64,000 nt of DNA from an uncultured Chloroflexales bacterium. Its GTDB lineage: Bacteria; Chloroflexota; Chloroflexia; Chloroflexales; Chloroflexaceae. A model generated the notes under the pieces. It searched no databases and was not told the DNA's origin. It was given only the letters and a program-made list of their open reading frames with translations. A program made the translations under genes and the position numbers. Within the stretch, counting starts at the first letter, position 1. Each line of letters begins with the position of its first letter. Below are positions 53,887-62,235 of this stretch, piece by piece. Where the stretch lies: positions 22,523-86,522 of the forward strand of contig CALCJV010000031.1 in assembly GCA_937967405.1 (NCBI GenBank). The letters run 5' to 3'.

Positions 53887-54324
53887 CTACTCTGCCTGTA
53901 TGCTAGTTGGTGGGGGTACGCTAACGATGTTTTCACGCAGCCATGCCTCTAGCCCTTCCCGATCCATATCGGAGTGGGCCAGTGCCCGCACCAACCAGAC
54001 GAGTTCGGCACTACCGATGTCGGCGCGGAGCGTGTGTCCGTTGCTTTCCAAAAAGCGCAACATGGCGATTAGGGCAGTGCCATCGTTGCCACTCAGAAAC
54101 GGGTGATCCTTAATAATTAAGAACGTGATCACGGCGGCTTTACTGCATAGATCGGGGTACAGTTCGGTGCCGAACATGACTTGGCGGGGTGCATGCAGCA
54201 CAGTCGCCAGCCGATCTTGGCTGGCAATGCCGAGTAAGCCGCCATACGTGGCGACGATGTAGGCGTGCAGATCAAGCAGATCATCCTGCGATAGATACAG
54301 TGTTGTGTTGGTCGTATCCATCAT
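53887..54324 (-). CDS. Doc-like protein with degenerate Fic motif
   Basis: 145 residues. It has the overall Doc (death-on-curing) shape: YLSQDDLLDLHAYIVATYGGLLGI at the N-terminus and KAAVITFLIIKDHPFLSGNDGTALIAMLRFLESNG at the Fic core. The Doc core consensus is HxFxDxNKRTA; here it reads HPFLSGNDGTA (residues 74-84). His and Asn are kept, but the acidic residue, Lys and Arg are lost, so kinase-type Doc toxicity on EF-Tu is doubtful. It follows an AbrB-like gene by 33 bases, as a toxin follows its antitoxin, but the pair may be a domesticated or inactive remnant. Confidence 0.78.
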   Translation of the reverse strand: MMDTTNTTLYLSQDDLLDLHAYIVATYGGLLGIASQDRLATVLHAPRQVMFGTELYPDLCSKAAVITFLIIKDHPFLSGNDGTALIAMLRFLESNGHTLRADIGSAELVWLVRALAHSDMDREGLEAWLRENIVSVPPPTSIQAE

Positions 54325-54357
54325 AGACTGGCAAGGAGTGATGCAACTCTACTCGCG

Positions 54358-54573
54358 CTACACCCCAACAATCTCACGGAAGGCACGGTCATAACGATCA
54401 CGAATACCTTTGGCCCACGTTCGCATCTGTGGACTCATCGGGCGGCGCAAGAGGATTTCGCGCTCAGTGAAGATAATCTCTACCATCTCTTCCTCGCCTA
54501 GCCCAACTGCACGCAACCAGCCCTGTACAACGGTCGGTAGACTCTCGCGTTCAACACTAAATGAGCGTGGCAT
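54358..54573 (-). CDS. AbrB/MazE-like small protein, antitoxin candidate
   Basis: 71 residues. The N-terminal half resembles a swapped-hairpin AbrB domain: ESLPTVVQGWLRAVGLGEEEMVEIIFTEREILLRRP. The remaining 25 residues are a basic helix that could bind the partner toxin. Its ATG lies one base after the lysS stop (TGACATG), with GGGAGG upstream, so it is translated with lysS. It is upstream of the Doc-like gene, the usual antitoxin-first order. Confidence 0.65.
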   Translation of the reverse strand: MPRSFSVERESLPTVVQGWLRAVGLGEEEMVEIIFTEREILLRRPMSPQMRTWAKGIRDRYDRAFREIVGV

Positions 54574-54574
54574 G

Positions 54575-56062
54575 TCAATGCCCCTCCCGGCTACGTAGAT
54601 GCGGAAACAGAATAACTTCGCGGATCGTGGGCTGATCGGTCAGGACCATCACAAGCCGATCAATGCCCACGCCCAGCCCGCCTGTTGGCGGCATAGCATA
54701 CATCAGCGCATTGATGTAATCGGTATCCATCTGGTGGGCCTCATCATCGCCGGCCGAATAGGCCCGTCCCTGCTCCAGAAACCGCTGCTCCTGATCAAGC
54801 GGATCATTCAGCTCAGAGAAGGCATTGCCTAGCTCCATCCCTGCTACAAAGGCCTCAAAGCGTTCCGTCAAGCCGGGCCGCGTGGGGTGGCGTTTGGCGA
54901 GGGGCGACAGTTCCACCGGATAATCTATGACGAAAGTGGGTTGGATCAGCAACGGTTCCACAAAGGTGCTAAAGAGTTCATCCACCTGCTTGGCCCACGT
55001 CGCCTTACGTTCGATCTTGCCGGTGCGGTGGAGATTGGCAGCCGTGATCCGGCTCCAGAGATCATCGAGATCGGGGTGCGCCAAGACATTGATGCCGGTC
55101 TGCTCGGCAATGCTCTCGATCAAGCCGATGCGCGGCCATGTGGGGGCAAAGTCGATCACCTGCCCCTGATACGTGACTGCTGTGCTACCGGTGACCGCGA
55201 GCGCAATATGGCGGAACATTGCTTCCGTCAACTGCATCATATCGTTGTAGTCGGCGTAGGCGAGGTAGCACTCCATCATGGTAAATTCGGTGTTGTGGCT
55301 GCGGTCTACGCCTTCGTTGCGGAAATTCTTGCCGATCTCGTACACGCCCGGAAAGCCCCCGACAATCAGGCGTTTCAGGTACAGCTCGGTGGCAATGCGG
55401 AGATACAGCTGCTGGTCGAGCTGATGGTGGTGGGTGATAAATGGCCGCGCCGCTGCACCGCCATAGATCGGCTGCAAGATGGGCGTTTCCACCTCAACGA
55501 AGCCGCGCTCGTCGAGGTAGCCGCGCATGCTGCTGATGGCCAGTGCCCGCTTACGGAACACCTCGCGCCGATCCGCATTCACAATCAGATCGAGGTAACG
55601 TTGGCGCAGGCGTTCTTCCACGTCGCGCAAGCCTTCCCACTTTTCGGGGGGCGGGTTGAGGGCTTTGGCGAGTAGGCGCAGATCCTGCACAAAGATCGAA
55701 GCCTCGCCGCGTTTGGTGCGCCGGAGCGTGCCTTGCACCTCGACAATATCAAACGTATCGAGTTCATCGGCAAACCGATCAAAGAGCAGATCGCCCAGAT
55801 CGCCGCGACTCAGCCAGAGCTGAAGCTCGCCTGTGCCGTCGTTGATATGCGCGAACGCGAGCTTGCCCAGCACGCGCCGCGCCCCGATGATCCGCCCCGC
55901 GAGTGTGAGTGGCGTGGCTGCATCGGCGAGGGCATCGAAATCTGCCAGTGCGGCCCCAATCGTGTGGGTGCGCTGGCTTGTGGTCGGGAAGCCTTCCTGC
56001 CCCGCTGCCTGAAGCCGTTCGAGTTTCTGCAAACGCTGCTGCTGTAATTCGTTGAGTTCCAT
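54575..56062 (-). CDS. lysS: Lysyl-tRNA synthetase, class II
   Basis: 495 residues from the ATG at 56062 ([18 protein letters not shown]). The track start at 56101 lies at the predicted transcription start and is not usable. An OB-fold anticodon domain (55-150) is followed by class II motifs 1 ([18 protein letters not shown]), 2 ([18 protein letters not shown]) and 3 ([16 protein letters not shown]). It charges tRNA-Lys in the cytoplasm. No Shine-Dalgarno is visible. The AbrB/Doc-like pair and the SDR and PlsC genes follow on the same strand, so they may share its promoter. Confidence 0.96.
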   Translation of the reverse strand: MELNELQQQRLQKLERLQAAGQEGFPTTSQRTHTIGAALADFDALADAATPLTLAGRIIGARRVLGKLAFAHINDGTGELQLWLSRGDLGDLLFDRFADELDTFDIVEVQGTLRRTKRGEASIFVQDLRLLAKALNPPPEKWEGLRDVEERLRQRYLDLIVNADRREVFRKRALAISSMRGYLDERGFVEVETPILQPIYGGAAARPFITHHHQLDQQLYLRIATELYLKRLIVGGFPGVYEIGKNFRNEGVDRSHNTEFTMMECYLAYADYNDMMQLTEAMFRHIALAVTGSTAVTYQGQVIDFAPTWPRIGLIESIAEQTGINVLAHPDLDDLWSRITAANLHRTGKIERKATWAKQVDELFSTFVEPLLIQPTFVIDYPVELSPLAKRHPTRPGLTERFEAFVAGMELGNAFSELNDPLDQEQRFLEQGRAYSAGDDEAHQMDTDYINALMYAMPPTGGLGVGIDRLVMVLTDQPTIREVILFPHLRSREGH

Positions 56063-56104
56063 TGGGCAACGATTTCTGTATGACGATTCGTTTTTCCTCA
56101 TGAC

Positions 56105-56113
56105 AGTATAGCA
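56105..56113 (-). promoter_or_regulatory. Extended -10 promoter for lysS, beside heptad repeats
   Basis: TG-C-TATACT on the minus strand. The position of a -35 would fall in the adjoining heptad repeats (TGACAC, at short spacing). Transcription would start near 56098. Confidence 0.45.
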
Positions 56114-56117
56114 TAAA

Positions 56118-56159
56118 GGTATCAGGTGTCAGGTGTCAGGTATCAGGTGTCAGGTTACT
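56118..56159. repeat. Tandem heptad repeats (site C)
   Basis: Six contiguous heptads: GGTATCA, GGTGTCA, GGTGTCA, GGTATCA, GGTGTCA and the degenerate GGTTACT. They fill the 100-base spacer between divergent lysS and the CPBP-like gene and touch the lysS promoter. The same heptads appear at sites A and B. Confidence 0.8.
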
Positions 56160-56162
56160 GAG

Positions 56163-57128
56163 ATGAATACGTCCCCCGCAACTGCCTCCACGCCTGAGCC
56201 GCGCCGCCTTAGTGTAGGTGGCAGTTTCTGGCTGTATCTGCCACTATTTGCCGCCCTAGAGCTTGCCACTCCCCGATCTGGCCCATTGTTGGGTGTTGTG
56301 CTGTATGTGAGCCTGCTGATCGGCTTGAGCCTGCATAGTAGCCTTGCCCGCCAAGAATCCGCTGCCCGCCTTGCACTCGCCCTGACGCTGCTGCCCCTAG
56401 TGCGCCTGCTTACGCTCGTGCTGCCTCTGCTTGCCCTGCCGCCCCTGCTGGGCTATCTGGCTATGCTGGTGGGCAGTGCGCTTGCCTGCGCGGTGGTGCT
56501 CCTCCAGCTCAATCTGCGCTGTTCTGCCGTGGGTTTGGGGCTGCGCGTTCCGGTGCTGCATCTGCTGATGTTGAGCAGTGTGCCCGGCTTGGCTGCACTG
56601 CACTTTGCGTTTGCCGCCCCCGCTGCCTTGGTCAGCAGCGAGCTAGTGTCCAGTACGCCTGTTCCAGCTGCACCGCTTGCGTTGCTTGTGCTCGGTGGGA
56701 TGTTATTCATCGGCGGGATGCTAGAGGAGGTGATCCTGCGGGGGGTAGTGCAAACCGTCGCCCTACCCCTGATGGGCCGACGTGCGCTGATCTTCGGCGC
56801 ACTAGCGGGGGCGATGCTGTACGTCGGCACTGCTCCGATCAGTGCGCTACTGCTGATCGGGCTGGTAGGCTGGCTATTTGCCCATATCAGCTACCATACT
56901 GGCTCGGTGCTAAGCGTGGCCTTGCTGCGCGGCTCCACTAACGTGCTGTACCTGCTCGGCTTGCCAGCTTTGCTGGGCCCGCCGGATGCATCCGCATTGC
57001 TCGTCGCCCTTGTGCCACTTGGCATGCCCACTGCGCTGCTCGTGCTGGTGTTGCTGGTGCTGATGAGCTTGCTGCTGGCGTGGGTGCTGGTACTGTTTGG
57101 CTATCTGTGCGCTCGCCCCACGAGTTGA
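56163..57128 (+). CDS. CPBP-like membrane protein (Abi/CAAX protease family), catalytic histidines not seen
   Basis: 321 residues from the ATG at 56163; the longer track ORF only adds translated heptad repeats. About eight hydrophobic helices. The CPBP motif 1 is present (GGMLEEVILRGVVQ, EExxxR). Motif 2 (FxxxH) would lie in LIFGALAGAMLYVGTAPIS and has no His; motif 3 would lie in VALLRGSTNVLYL, also without His. It may have lost protease activity and act as a membrane-binding relative. It lies 83 bases upstream of the M16C metalloprotease gene on the same strand. Confidence 0.75.
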   Translation: MNTSPATASTPEPRRLSVGGSFWLYLPLFAALELATPRSGPLLGVVLYVSLLIGLSLHSSLARQESAARLALALTLLPLVRLLTLVLPLLALPPLLGYLAMLVGSALACAVVLLQLNLRCSAVGLGLRVPVLHLLMLSSVPGLAALHFAFAAPAALVSSELVSSTPVPAAPLALLVLGGMLFIGGMLEEVILRGVVQTVALPLMGRRALIFGALAGAMLYVGTAPISALLLIGLVGWLFAHISYHTGSVLSVALLRGSTNVLYLLGLPALLGPPDASALLVALVPLGMPTALLVLVLLVLMSLLLAWVLVLFGYLCARPTS

Positions 57129-57211
57129 CAGCCGTGTCCGCTCTGCCCATAATGACAGCAGACCTTTGTCTTAGCTGCATAGTCTATCTGCACAGAAAGC
57201 GAGCGACCTCT

Positions 57212-60136
57212 ATGACGACGGAAATTGCCACGGGCTTCGAACTGCTCCGTGATGCGTATGTAGCCGAAATTGCGTCGCAGGTGCGCCTGTATCGCCATAC
57301 CCGCACCGGAGCCGAGATTATGTCCATTGAGAATGATGATGAGAATAAAGTGTTCGGGATTGCCTTCCGCACGCCGCCCACCGACTCCACCGGCATTGCC
57401 CACATCCTTGAACATTCGGTGCTGTGCGGTTCGCGCAAGTACCCGCTCAAGGAGCCGTTTGTCGAACTGATCAAAGGCTCCCTGAACACCTTCTTGAATG
57501 CCTTCACCTTTCCCGATAAAACCTGCTATCCGGTGGCGAGCCAGAATACGCAGGACTTCTACAACCTAATTGACGTATACCTTGATGCGGTCTTCTTCCC
57601 GCGCCTCACGCCGCATGTGTTGGAGCAGGAGGGCTGGCACTACGAACTGGAACATCCCGACGATCCGCTGATCTTCAAGGGTGTCGTCTTCAATGAGATG
57701 AAGGGTGCGTTTGGCGCACCGGAACGTGCGCTCAACTCCTACGCCCAGCGTTCGCTGTTTCCCGATACCACCTACGGCGTGGAGGCGGGCGGTTTGCCCA
57801 GCCACATTCCCGACTTGACCTTCGAGCAGTTCAGCGCGTTTCATCGTACCCATTACCACCCCTCGAATGCACGCATCTTTTTCTACGGCGACGACGACCC
57901 GCAGCGGCGGCTGGAAATCATTGCCGCGTATCTGGATGAGTTTGAGCCAATCACGCCCGACTCGGAGATTGCCCTTCAGCCGCCCTTCGCTGCGCCGCGC
58001 ACCCTGACGTATCCCTACAGCGTGGATGCCGACGAAGACGTGGGCAAAAAGAGCATGGTCTCAGTCAATTGGGCTTTGCCCCCCACCAACGATGCAGAGC
58101 TGGTGCTCGCCCTTGAAATCCTCGACCAGATTCTGCTTGGTACGCCCGCCAATCCGCTCTACAAAGCCCTACTCGATTCCGGCTTGGGCGAGGATTTAAC
58201 CCACTCCGGCTTCGATGAGGATCTGCGGCAAGGGATGTTTAGCGTCGGGATGAAGGGCATTGCATCCGATGATGTGGGCAAGGTAGAGCAGCTTATCCTG
58301 AACACACTTGCCCAACTGGCCGAGCAGGGTATAGGCCACAATACGATTGCAGCGGCCGTGAATACGGTTGAGTTCCGGCTCCGCGAGCGGAACACCGGCT
58401 CGTTTCCACGTGGCTTGGCGGTGATGATCCGTGCGCTAACGACGTGGCTGCACGGCGATGACCCGCTTGCCCCGCTGGCTTTTGAGCAACCGCTTGCAGC
58501 GATCAAGCACCGCCTTGCCAGCAATACGCCCTTCTTTGAGCCGCTGATCCGCGATCTGCTGCTGAACAATCCGCACCGCACGACGGTGATCTTGCAGCCT
58601 GACCCTGACCACGCCCGCCGCGAAGCTGAAGCCGAGCAGCAGCGTTTGGCGGCGGTGCGGGCGACGCTTTCGGATGCGGACGTGCAGGCGATCATTGCGA
58701 ATACCCGGATGTTGAAGCAGATGCAAGAAACCCCCGATCCGCCGGAAGCGATTGCGCTGATCCCTGCGCTCACGCTCGCTGATCTGGATCGCCACGAACG
58801 CCCCATCCCAACCGAGCAGCTTGTGCAGCTCGGCACGCTGGTGCTCTACCACGAACTCCCCACGAGTGGCATTGGCTACGTAGATTTAGCGTTTGATCTG
58901 CACGGCCTGCCACAGGAACTGGTGCCCTACTGCGGGCTGATTGGGCGAATCCTGTTTGAGACGGGCACGGATGCAGAAGATTTCGTGAGCCTCGCCCAGC
59001 GCATCGGGCGCACTACGGGCGGCATTGGAGCACAGGCGTGGTCGTCAGCAATCGCTAATGCTGAGCAGGGGGCAACGCGCTTGATGGTGCGCGGCAAAGC
59101 CACCCGCGATAATCTGGGTGAGCTGTTCAGCATCATGCGCGACGTGCTACTCACGGCTCGCTTGGACAACCGCGAACGCATCCGCCAGCTGGTGCTTGAG
59201 GAGAAAGCCCAACTGGAAGCAGCCCTTGCGCCCGCCGGACACCGCTTCGTGGGAGCCTACCTTGCGGGGCTGTTTAATGAGGCGGGATGGACGACTGAGC
59301 AGATGGGTGGGATTGGCTACCTGTTCTTCTTGCGCCAACTCGTGCAGCAGGTTGACAATGATTGGGATGGCGTGCATACCCGCCTCGTACAGCTGCGCGA
59401 GCAGATCGTGCGCCGCCCCAACGTGATTGTCAACATTACTGCCGATAGCGCAACGTGGCAGCAGGCACGTCCGCCGCTCGAGCAGTTCCTCGCTGCGCTG
59501 CCCGCATCGTTGGGCGAAGTGCAGGTGTGGCAGCCGACGTATGCCCAGCCCTTTGCTGGGCTGAGTATGCCTTCGCAGGTCAACTATGTGGGCAAAGCCG
59601 CCAACCTCTACCAGCTTGGCTACACGCTGCACGGCTCGGTGCTGGTAGTCCTGAAGTATCTGAATACGACGTGGATGTGGGAGCAGGTGCGTGTGAAGGG
59701 CGGAGCCTACGGCGGCTTTGCCCGTTTCAACCGCCATTCAGGGGTGTTCGATTTCCTCTCCTACCGTGACCCGAACCTGCTTGGCACGCTCGCCGTGTAT
59801 GACAAAACGGCGGAGTTTTTGCGGAGCGTGGAGCTAACTGAGCAAGATGTGACCCGCAGTATCATCGGCACGATAGGCGACATAGACTCCTACCGCCTGC
59901 CGGATGCACGCGGCTACACTGCGCTGACGCGCTACTTGATTGGCGACGATGCCGACACGCGCCAAGCCTTGCGCGAACAGGTTCTTGGCACGACAATTGC
60001 CGATTTCCGCGCCTTTGCGGAGGTGCTCGAGCAGGTGCGTACACGGGGGATCGTAGCGGTGCTTGGTTCGGCGGAGCAGATCGCCGCCGCTAATGCCCAG
60101 CAGCCCAATCTGCTGACGAAGGTGAAGGTGCTATAA
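57212..60136 (+). CDS. M16C metallopeptidase (PreP/Cym1-like)
   Basis: 974 residues from the ATG at 57212; the track start 57080 lies inside the upstream gene. This is the full length of the M16C (presequence protease) group. The inverted zinc motif HILEH is at 64-68, and the distal Glu is in FNEMKGAF (Glu162). The second half carries the M16C-specific inactive domain, with VKGGAYGGFARF near the C-terminus binding the substrate chain. It degrades unfolded peptides within a closed chamber. No signal peptide, so it should be cytoplasmic. Confidence 0.93.
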   Translation: MTTEIATGFELLRDAYVAEIASQVRLYRHTRTGAEIMSIENDDENKVFGIAFRTPPTDSTGIAHILEHSVLCGSRKYPLKEPFVELIKGSLNTFLNAFTFPDKTCYPVASQNTQDFYNLIDVYLDAVFFPRLTPHVLEQEGWHYELEHPDDPLIFKGVVFNEMKGAFGAPERALNSYAQRSLFPDTTYGVEAGGLPSHIPDLTFEQFSAFHRTHYHPSNARIFFYGDDDPQRRLEIIAAYLDEFEPITPDSEIALQPPFAAPRTLTYPYSVDADEDVGKKSMVSVNWALPPTNDAELVLALEILDQILLGTPANPLYKALLDSGLGEDLTHSGFDEDLRQGMFSVGMKGIASDDVGKVEQLILNTLAQLAEQGIGHNTIAAAVNTVEFRLRERNTGSFPRGLAVMIRALTTWLHGDDPLAPLAFEQPLAAIKHRLASNTPFFEPLIRDLLLNNPHRTTVILQPDPDHARREAEAEQQRLAAVRATLSDADVQAIIANTRMLKQMQETPDPPEAIALIPALTLADLDRHERPIPTEQLVQLGTLVLYHELPTSGIGYVDLAFDLHGLPQELVPYCGLIGRILFETGTDAEDFVSLAQRIGRTTGGIGAQAWSSAIANAEQGATRLMVRGKATRDNLGELFSIMRDVLLTARLDNRERIRQLVLEEKAQLEAALAPAGHRFVGAYLAGLFNEAGWTTEQMGGIGYLFFLRQLVQQVDNDWDGVHTRLVQLREQIVRRPNVIVNITADSATWQQARPPLEQFLAALPASLGEVQVWQPTYAQPFAGLSMPSQVNYVGKAANLYQLGYTLHGSVLVVLKYLNTTWMWEQVRVKGGAYGGFARFNRHSGVFDFLSYRDPNLLGTLAVYDKTAEFLRSVELTEQDVTRSIIGTIGDIDSYRLPDARGYTALTRYLIGDDADTRQALREQVLGTTIADFRAFAEVLEQVRTRGIVAVLGSAEQIAAANAQQPNLLTKVKVL

Positions 60137-60157
60137 CGGCGCGATGTCCGGTATGTG

Positions 60158-60186
60158 GGGGGGCAGATGTGGGTAGTCTGCCCCCC
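60158..60186 (+). terminator. Strong hairpin after the M16C gene
   Basis: GGGGGGCAGA and TCTGCCCCCC are perfect 10-base arms with a 9-base loop, 22 bases after the M16C stop. Followed by GCCCCGTTTGC, so it is a stable stem with a poor T tract. Confidence 0.55.
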
Positions 60187-60214
60187 GCCCCGTTTGCGTA
60201 GACTGCCTGACCCA

Positions 60215-60223
60215 TGCTAGACT
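60215..60223 (+). promoter_or_regulatory. Extended -10 promoter for efp
   Basis: TG-C-TAGACT on the plus strand, no convincing -35. Leader of about 65 bases; GAGGAGGCGAG precedes the efp ATG. Confidence 0.4.
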
Positions 60224-60292
60224 AGGCATAGCGATGGCAATGATTGAGACACGATGACTAGCGCATCAAGCGCATAATGAGGAGGCGAGTTT

Positions 60293-60862
60293 ATGGCAAC
60301 CAACACCGCAGACCTACGCAACGGCGCAGTGTTGCGCTACAACGGCGGTCTTTGGCAGGTGGTGGAGTTTCAGCATGTCAAGCCCGGCAAGGGCGGGGCG
60401 TTTGTCCGCATCAAGATTAAAAATCTGGTGACGGGCGCAGTGATCGAGGATCGCCTACGGGCGGGCGAAGAAGTCACGATTGTGCGGGTCGAACGCCGCC
60501 AGATGCAGTTTCTCTACCGCGAAGATGATCACCTGATCTTTATGGATAATGAGACCTTTGATCAGCTGCCCGTGCCGGCCGCCATTGTCGGTGATAGCGT
60601 GCGTTTTCTGAAAGAAAATGAAACCTGTGATTTGGTGATTAGTGGCGATGATGACCAAATCATTGGTGTAGAATTACCCACGTTTGTGACACTGGAAGTG
60701 ACTGAGACGGCTACAGCGGTACGTGGTGATACGGCAACCGACGTAACCAAGCCGGCCATTCTGGAGACGGGCGCAGAGATTCAAGTGCCGTCGTTTGTGG
60801 ATCAGGGTACGCTAATCCGCATAGATACGCGCACGGGTCAGTACGTGGATCGGGTGCGCTAG
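60293..60862 (+). CDS. efp: Elongation factor P
   Basis: 189 residues with the three beta-barrel domains of EF-P. The loop that reaches the peptidyl-transferase centre is HVKPGKGGAFVRIK, with the modifiable Lys (Lys33). Domain III ends in the family motif IRIDTRTGQYVDRVR. EF-P rescues ribosomes stalled on polyproline stretches, many of which occur in this window's proteins. No Lys-modifying enzyme (EpmA, YmfI or EarP) is nearby. The gene is transcribed alone. Confidence 0.97.
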   Translation: MATNTADLRNGAVLRYNGGLWQVVEFQHVKPGKGGAFVRIKIKNLVTGAVIEDRLRAGEEVTIVRVERRQMQFLYREDDHLIFMDNETFDQLPVPAAIVGDSVRFLKENETCDLVISGDDDQIIGVELPTFVTLEVTETATAVRGDTATDVTKPAILETGAEIQVPSFVDQGTLIRIDTRTGQYVDRVR

Positions 60863-62235
60863 CGAATTTGGGGGGCAGTCGTGGGTGCTCGCACCTGTTC
60901 GCGCAGCAGCACCTGCCACCCGACTGGCTCAAGCTGCACCTGCTCGGTATCAGCATCGTAGGCGAAGATCGCTCGCTCAAAGAATTGCACCGTCCGTAGT
61001 TGCCCATCGGCCGTGCGGGCGGTTTGTTCGGTGGAGCGGGGTACGCCAAACACATCCATGCCGCCGTTCTGCGTCCAGAACTGCTGAAAGCCACCACCGA
61101 GGCTATAGCCGCTCTGCTCGAAAAAGAGCGGCCCATCGCTGATCATTGGCGAAGCTAGTCCGTCCGCAGGGATGCCAATCGGCAGTGTGCCAAACGCGGC
61201 ACTGATGCTCCCGTCGCTGGTGAGGTCGGCTTGCACGGGCACGGGCTGCACCACAAATAGCGTATCGGTAAGCGATGGGCGATACTCCAAGCGGGCGCGG
61301 GCGAATGTCTGCTGGATGCCGAGTGCGGTTTGGCGCGGCGGCTCTAGCGGCAGCCCGAATACGGCATCACCGCCATGCGCCCGCCAATACCGCCAAATCA
61401 CGGCAGGCACGGGCTGCCCATTCACCACCTGATCGGCGGGCAGCGGGAGGACCTCCGCATACGCGGCGAGGACGGCTTGGATGCCGCGCAGGTTCTGCCC
61501 ATATTCAGGATCAACGGGCGACACGAGTTCGGGGATGATCGCCGCAATGCCCAGACTCGCAGCCCAATCGTGCATGCCGCCGGTGATGAAATACCGCTCC
61601 CAATAGCGTTGGTACTCGTACTCGGCGGCCGCCGCATACAGCTCGGCCATGCGGATTGAGGGTGCGTGTTCGCAGAAGGCCGGAAAGACTAAGCCCGCAT
61701 TGCTGTGGATAAAGATCACACCTGACGCATCGAGCAGGAAATTGCGGATCACGCGGCTTTCGAGCTGCGAGTCGGGGAATGCGCCGCCGGTATCCGAAAC
61801 AATCCCATAGGCTCCAAACACCGAACGGTTCCAGTCGTTCTCGCTGCACTCGTCAAGGTTGGTATTCATGTTGCGGTTCAGGTCTACCCCGAACGCATCA
61901 AACCGCCAGCCTAAGGCGACTCCATCAGGATTGATGGTGGGGATTAGGTAGAGTCGGACGGCATCGGGCACAGCTTGCGGATGGGACCGGTAGTAGTCAA
62001 TCAATTGGCGCGTGAGTTCGTAGGTGTTGGCTTCGGGTGCGCCGTGCGTATTGCCGACGATCACTAGCTTGCGTGGCCCCGTGCCCACCTGCACCGCCTC
62101 AATCGGGCGGCCTTGGGCAGAGTAGCCGATCACAAACTCGCGGATCGGCGTGGGGGCTTGGGCGTGGCTGGGCGTGGCTGAGCGGTGTCCTCCAAGCAAG
62201 AGCAGGACAGTGAGCCAGAGCCAGCTAATCCGCAT
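60859..62235 (-). CDS. Secreted M14-family carboxypeptidase
   Basis: 458 residues from the ATG at 62235 (MRISWLWLTVLLLLGGHRSA); the 608-residue track ORF reaches back inside the upstream gene. Residues 1-25 are a signal peptide ending near AQA. The M14 domain has zinc ligands in GNTHGAPEANTYEL and the later FIHSN, with the substrate-site segment VDLNRNMNTN and the catalytic Glu in IPELVSP. The C-terminal 150 residues hold two copies of a module ending FGLPLEPP and FGVPRST, perhaps cell-wall or surface binding. Its start overlaps the GCS2-type gene by 11 bases. The 3' end overlaps efp by 4 bases, tail to tail. Confidence 0.85.
   Translation of the reverse strand: MRISWLWLTVLLLLGGHRSATPSHAQAPTPIREFVIGYSAQGRPIEAVQVGTGPRKLVIVGNTHGAPEANTYELTRQLIDYYRSHPQAVPDAVRLYLIPTINPDGVALGWRFDAFGVDLNRNMNTNLDECSENDWNRSVFGAYGIVSDTGGAFPDSQLESRVIRNFLLDASGVIFIHSNAGLVFPAFCEHAPSIRMAELYAAAAEYEYQRYWERYFITGGMHDWAASLGIAAIIPELVSPVDPEYGQNLRGIQAVLAAYAEVLPLPADQVVNGQPVPAVIWRYWRAHGGDAVFGLPLEPPRQTALGIQQTFARARLEYRPSLTDTLFVVQPVPVQADLTSDGSISAAFGTLPIGIPADGLASPMISDGPLFFEQSGYSLGGGFQQFWTQNGGMDVFGVPRSTEQTARTADGQLRTVQFFERAIFAYDADTEQVQLEPVGWQVLLREQVRAPTTAPQIR

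Noticed and set aside
58159-58836. 225-residue Ser/Arg-rich minus-strand ORF inside the M16C gene
   Set aside because: Low-complexity composition typical of an antisense shadow.
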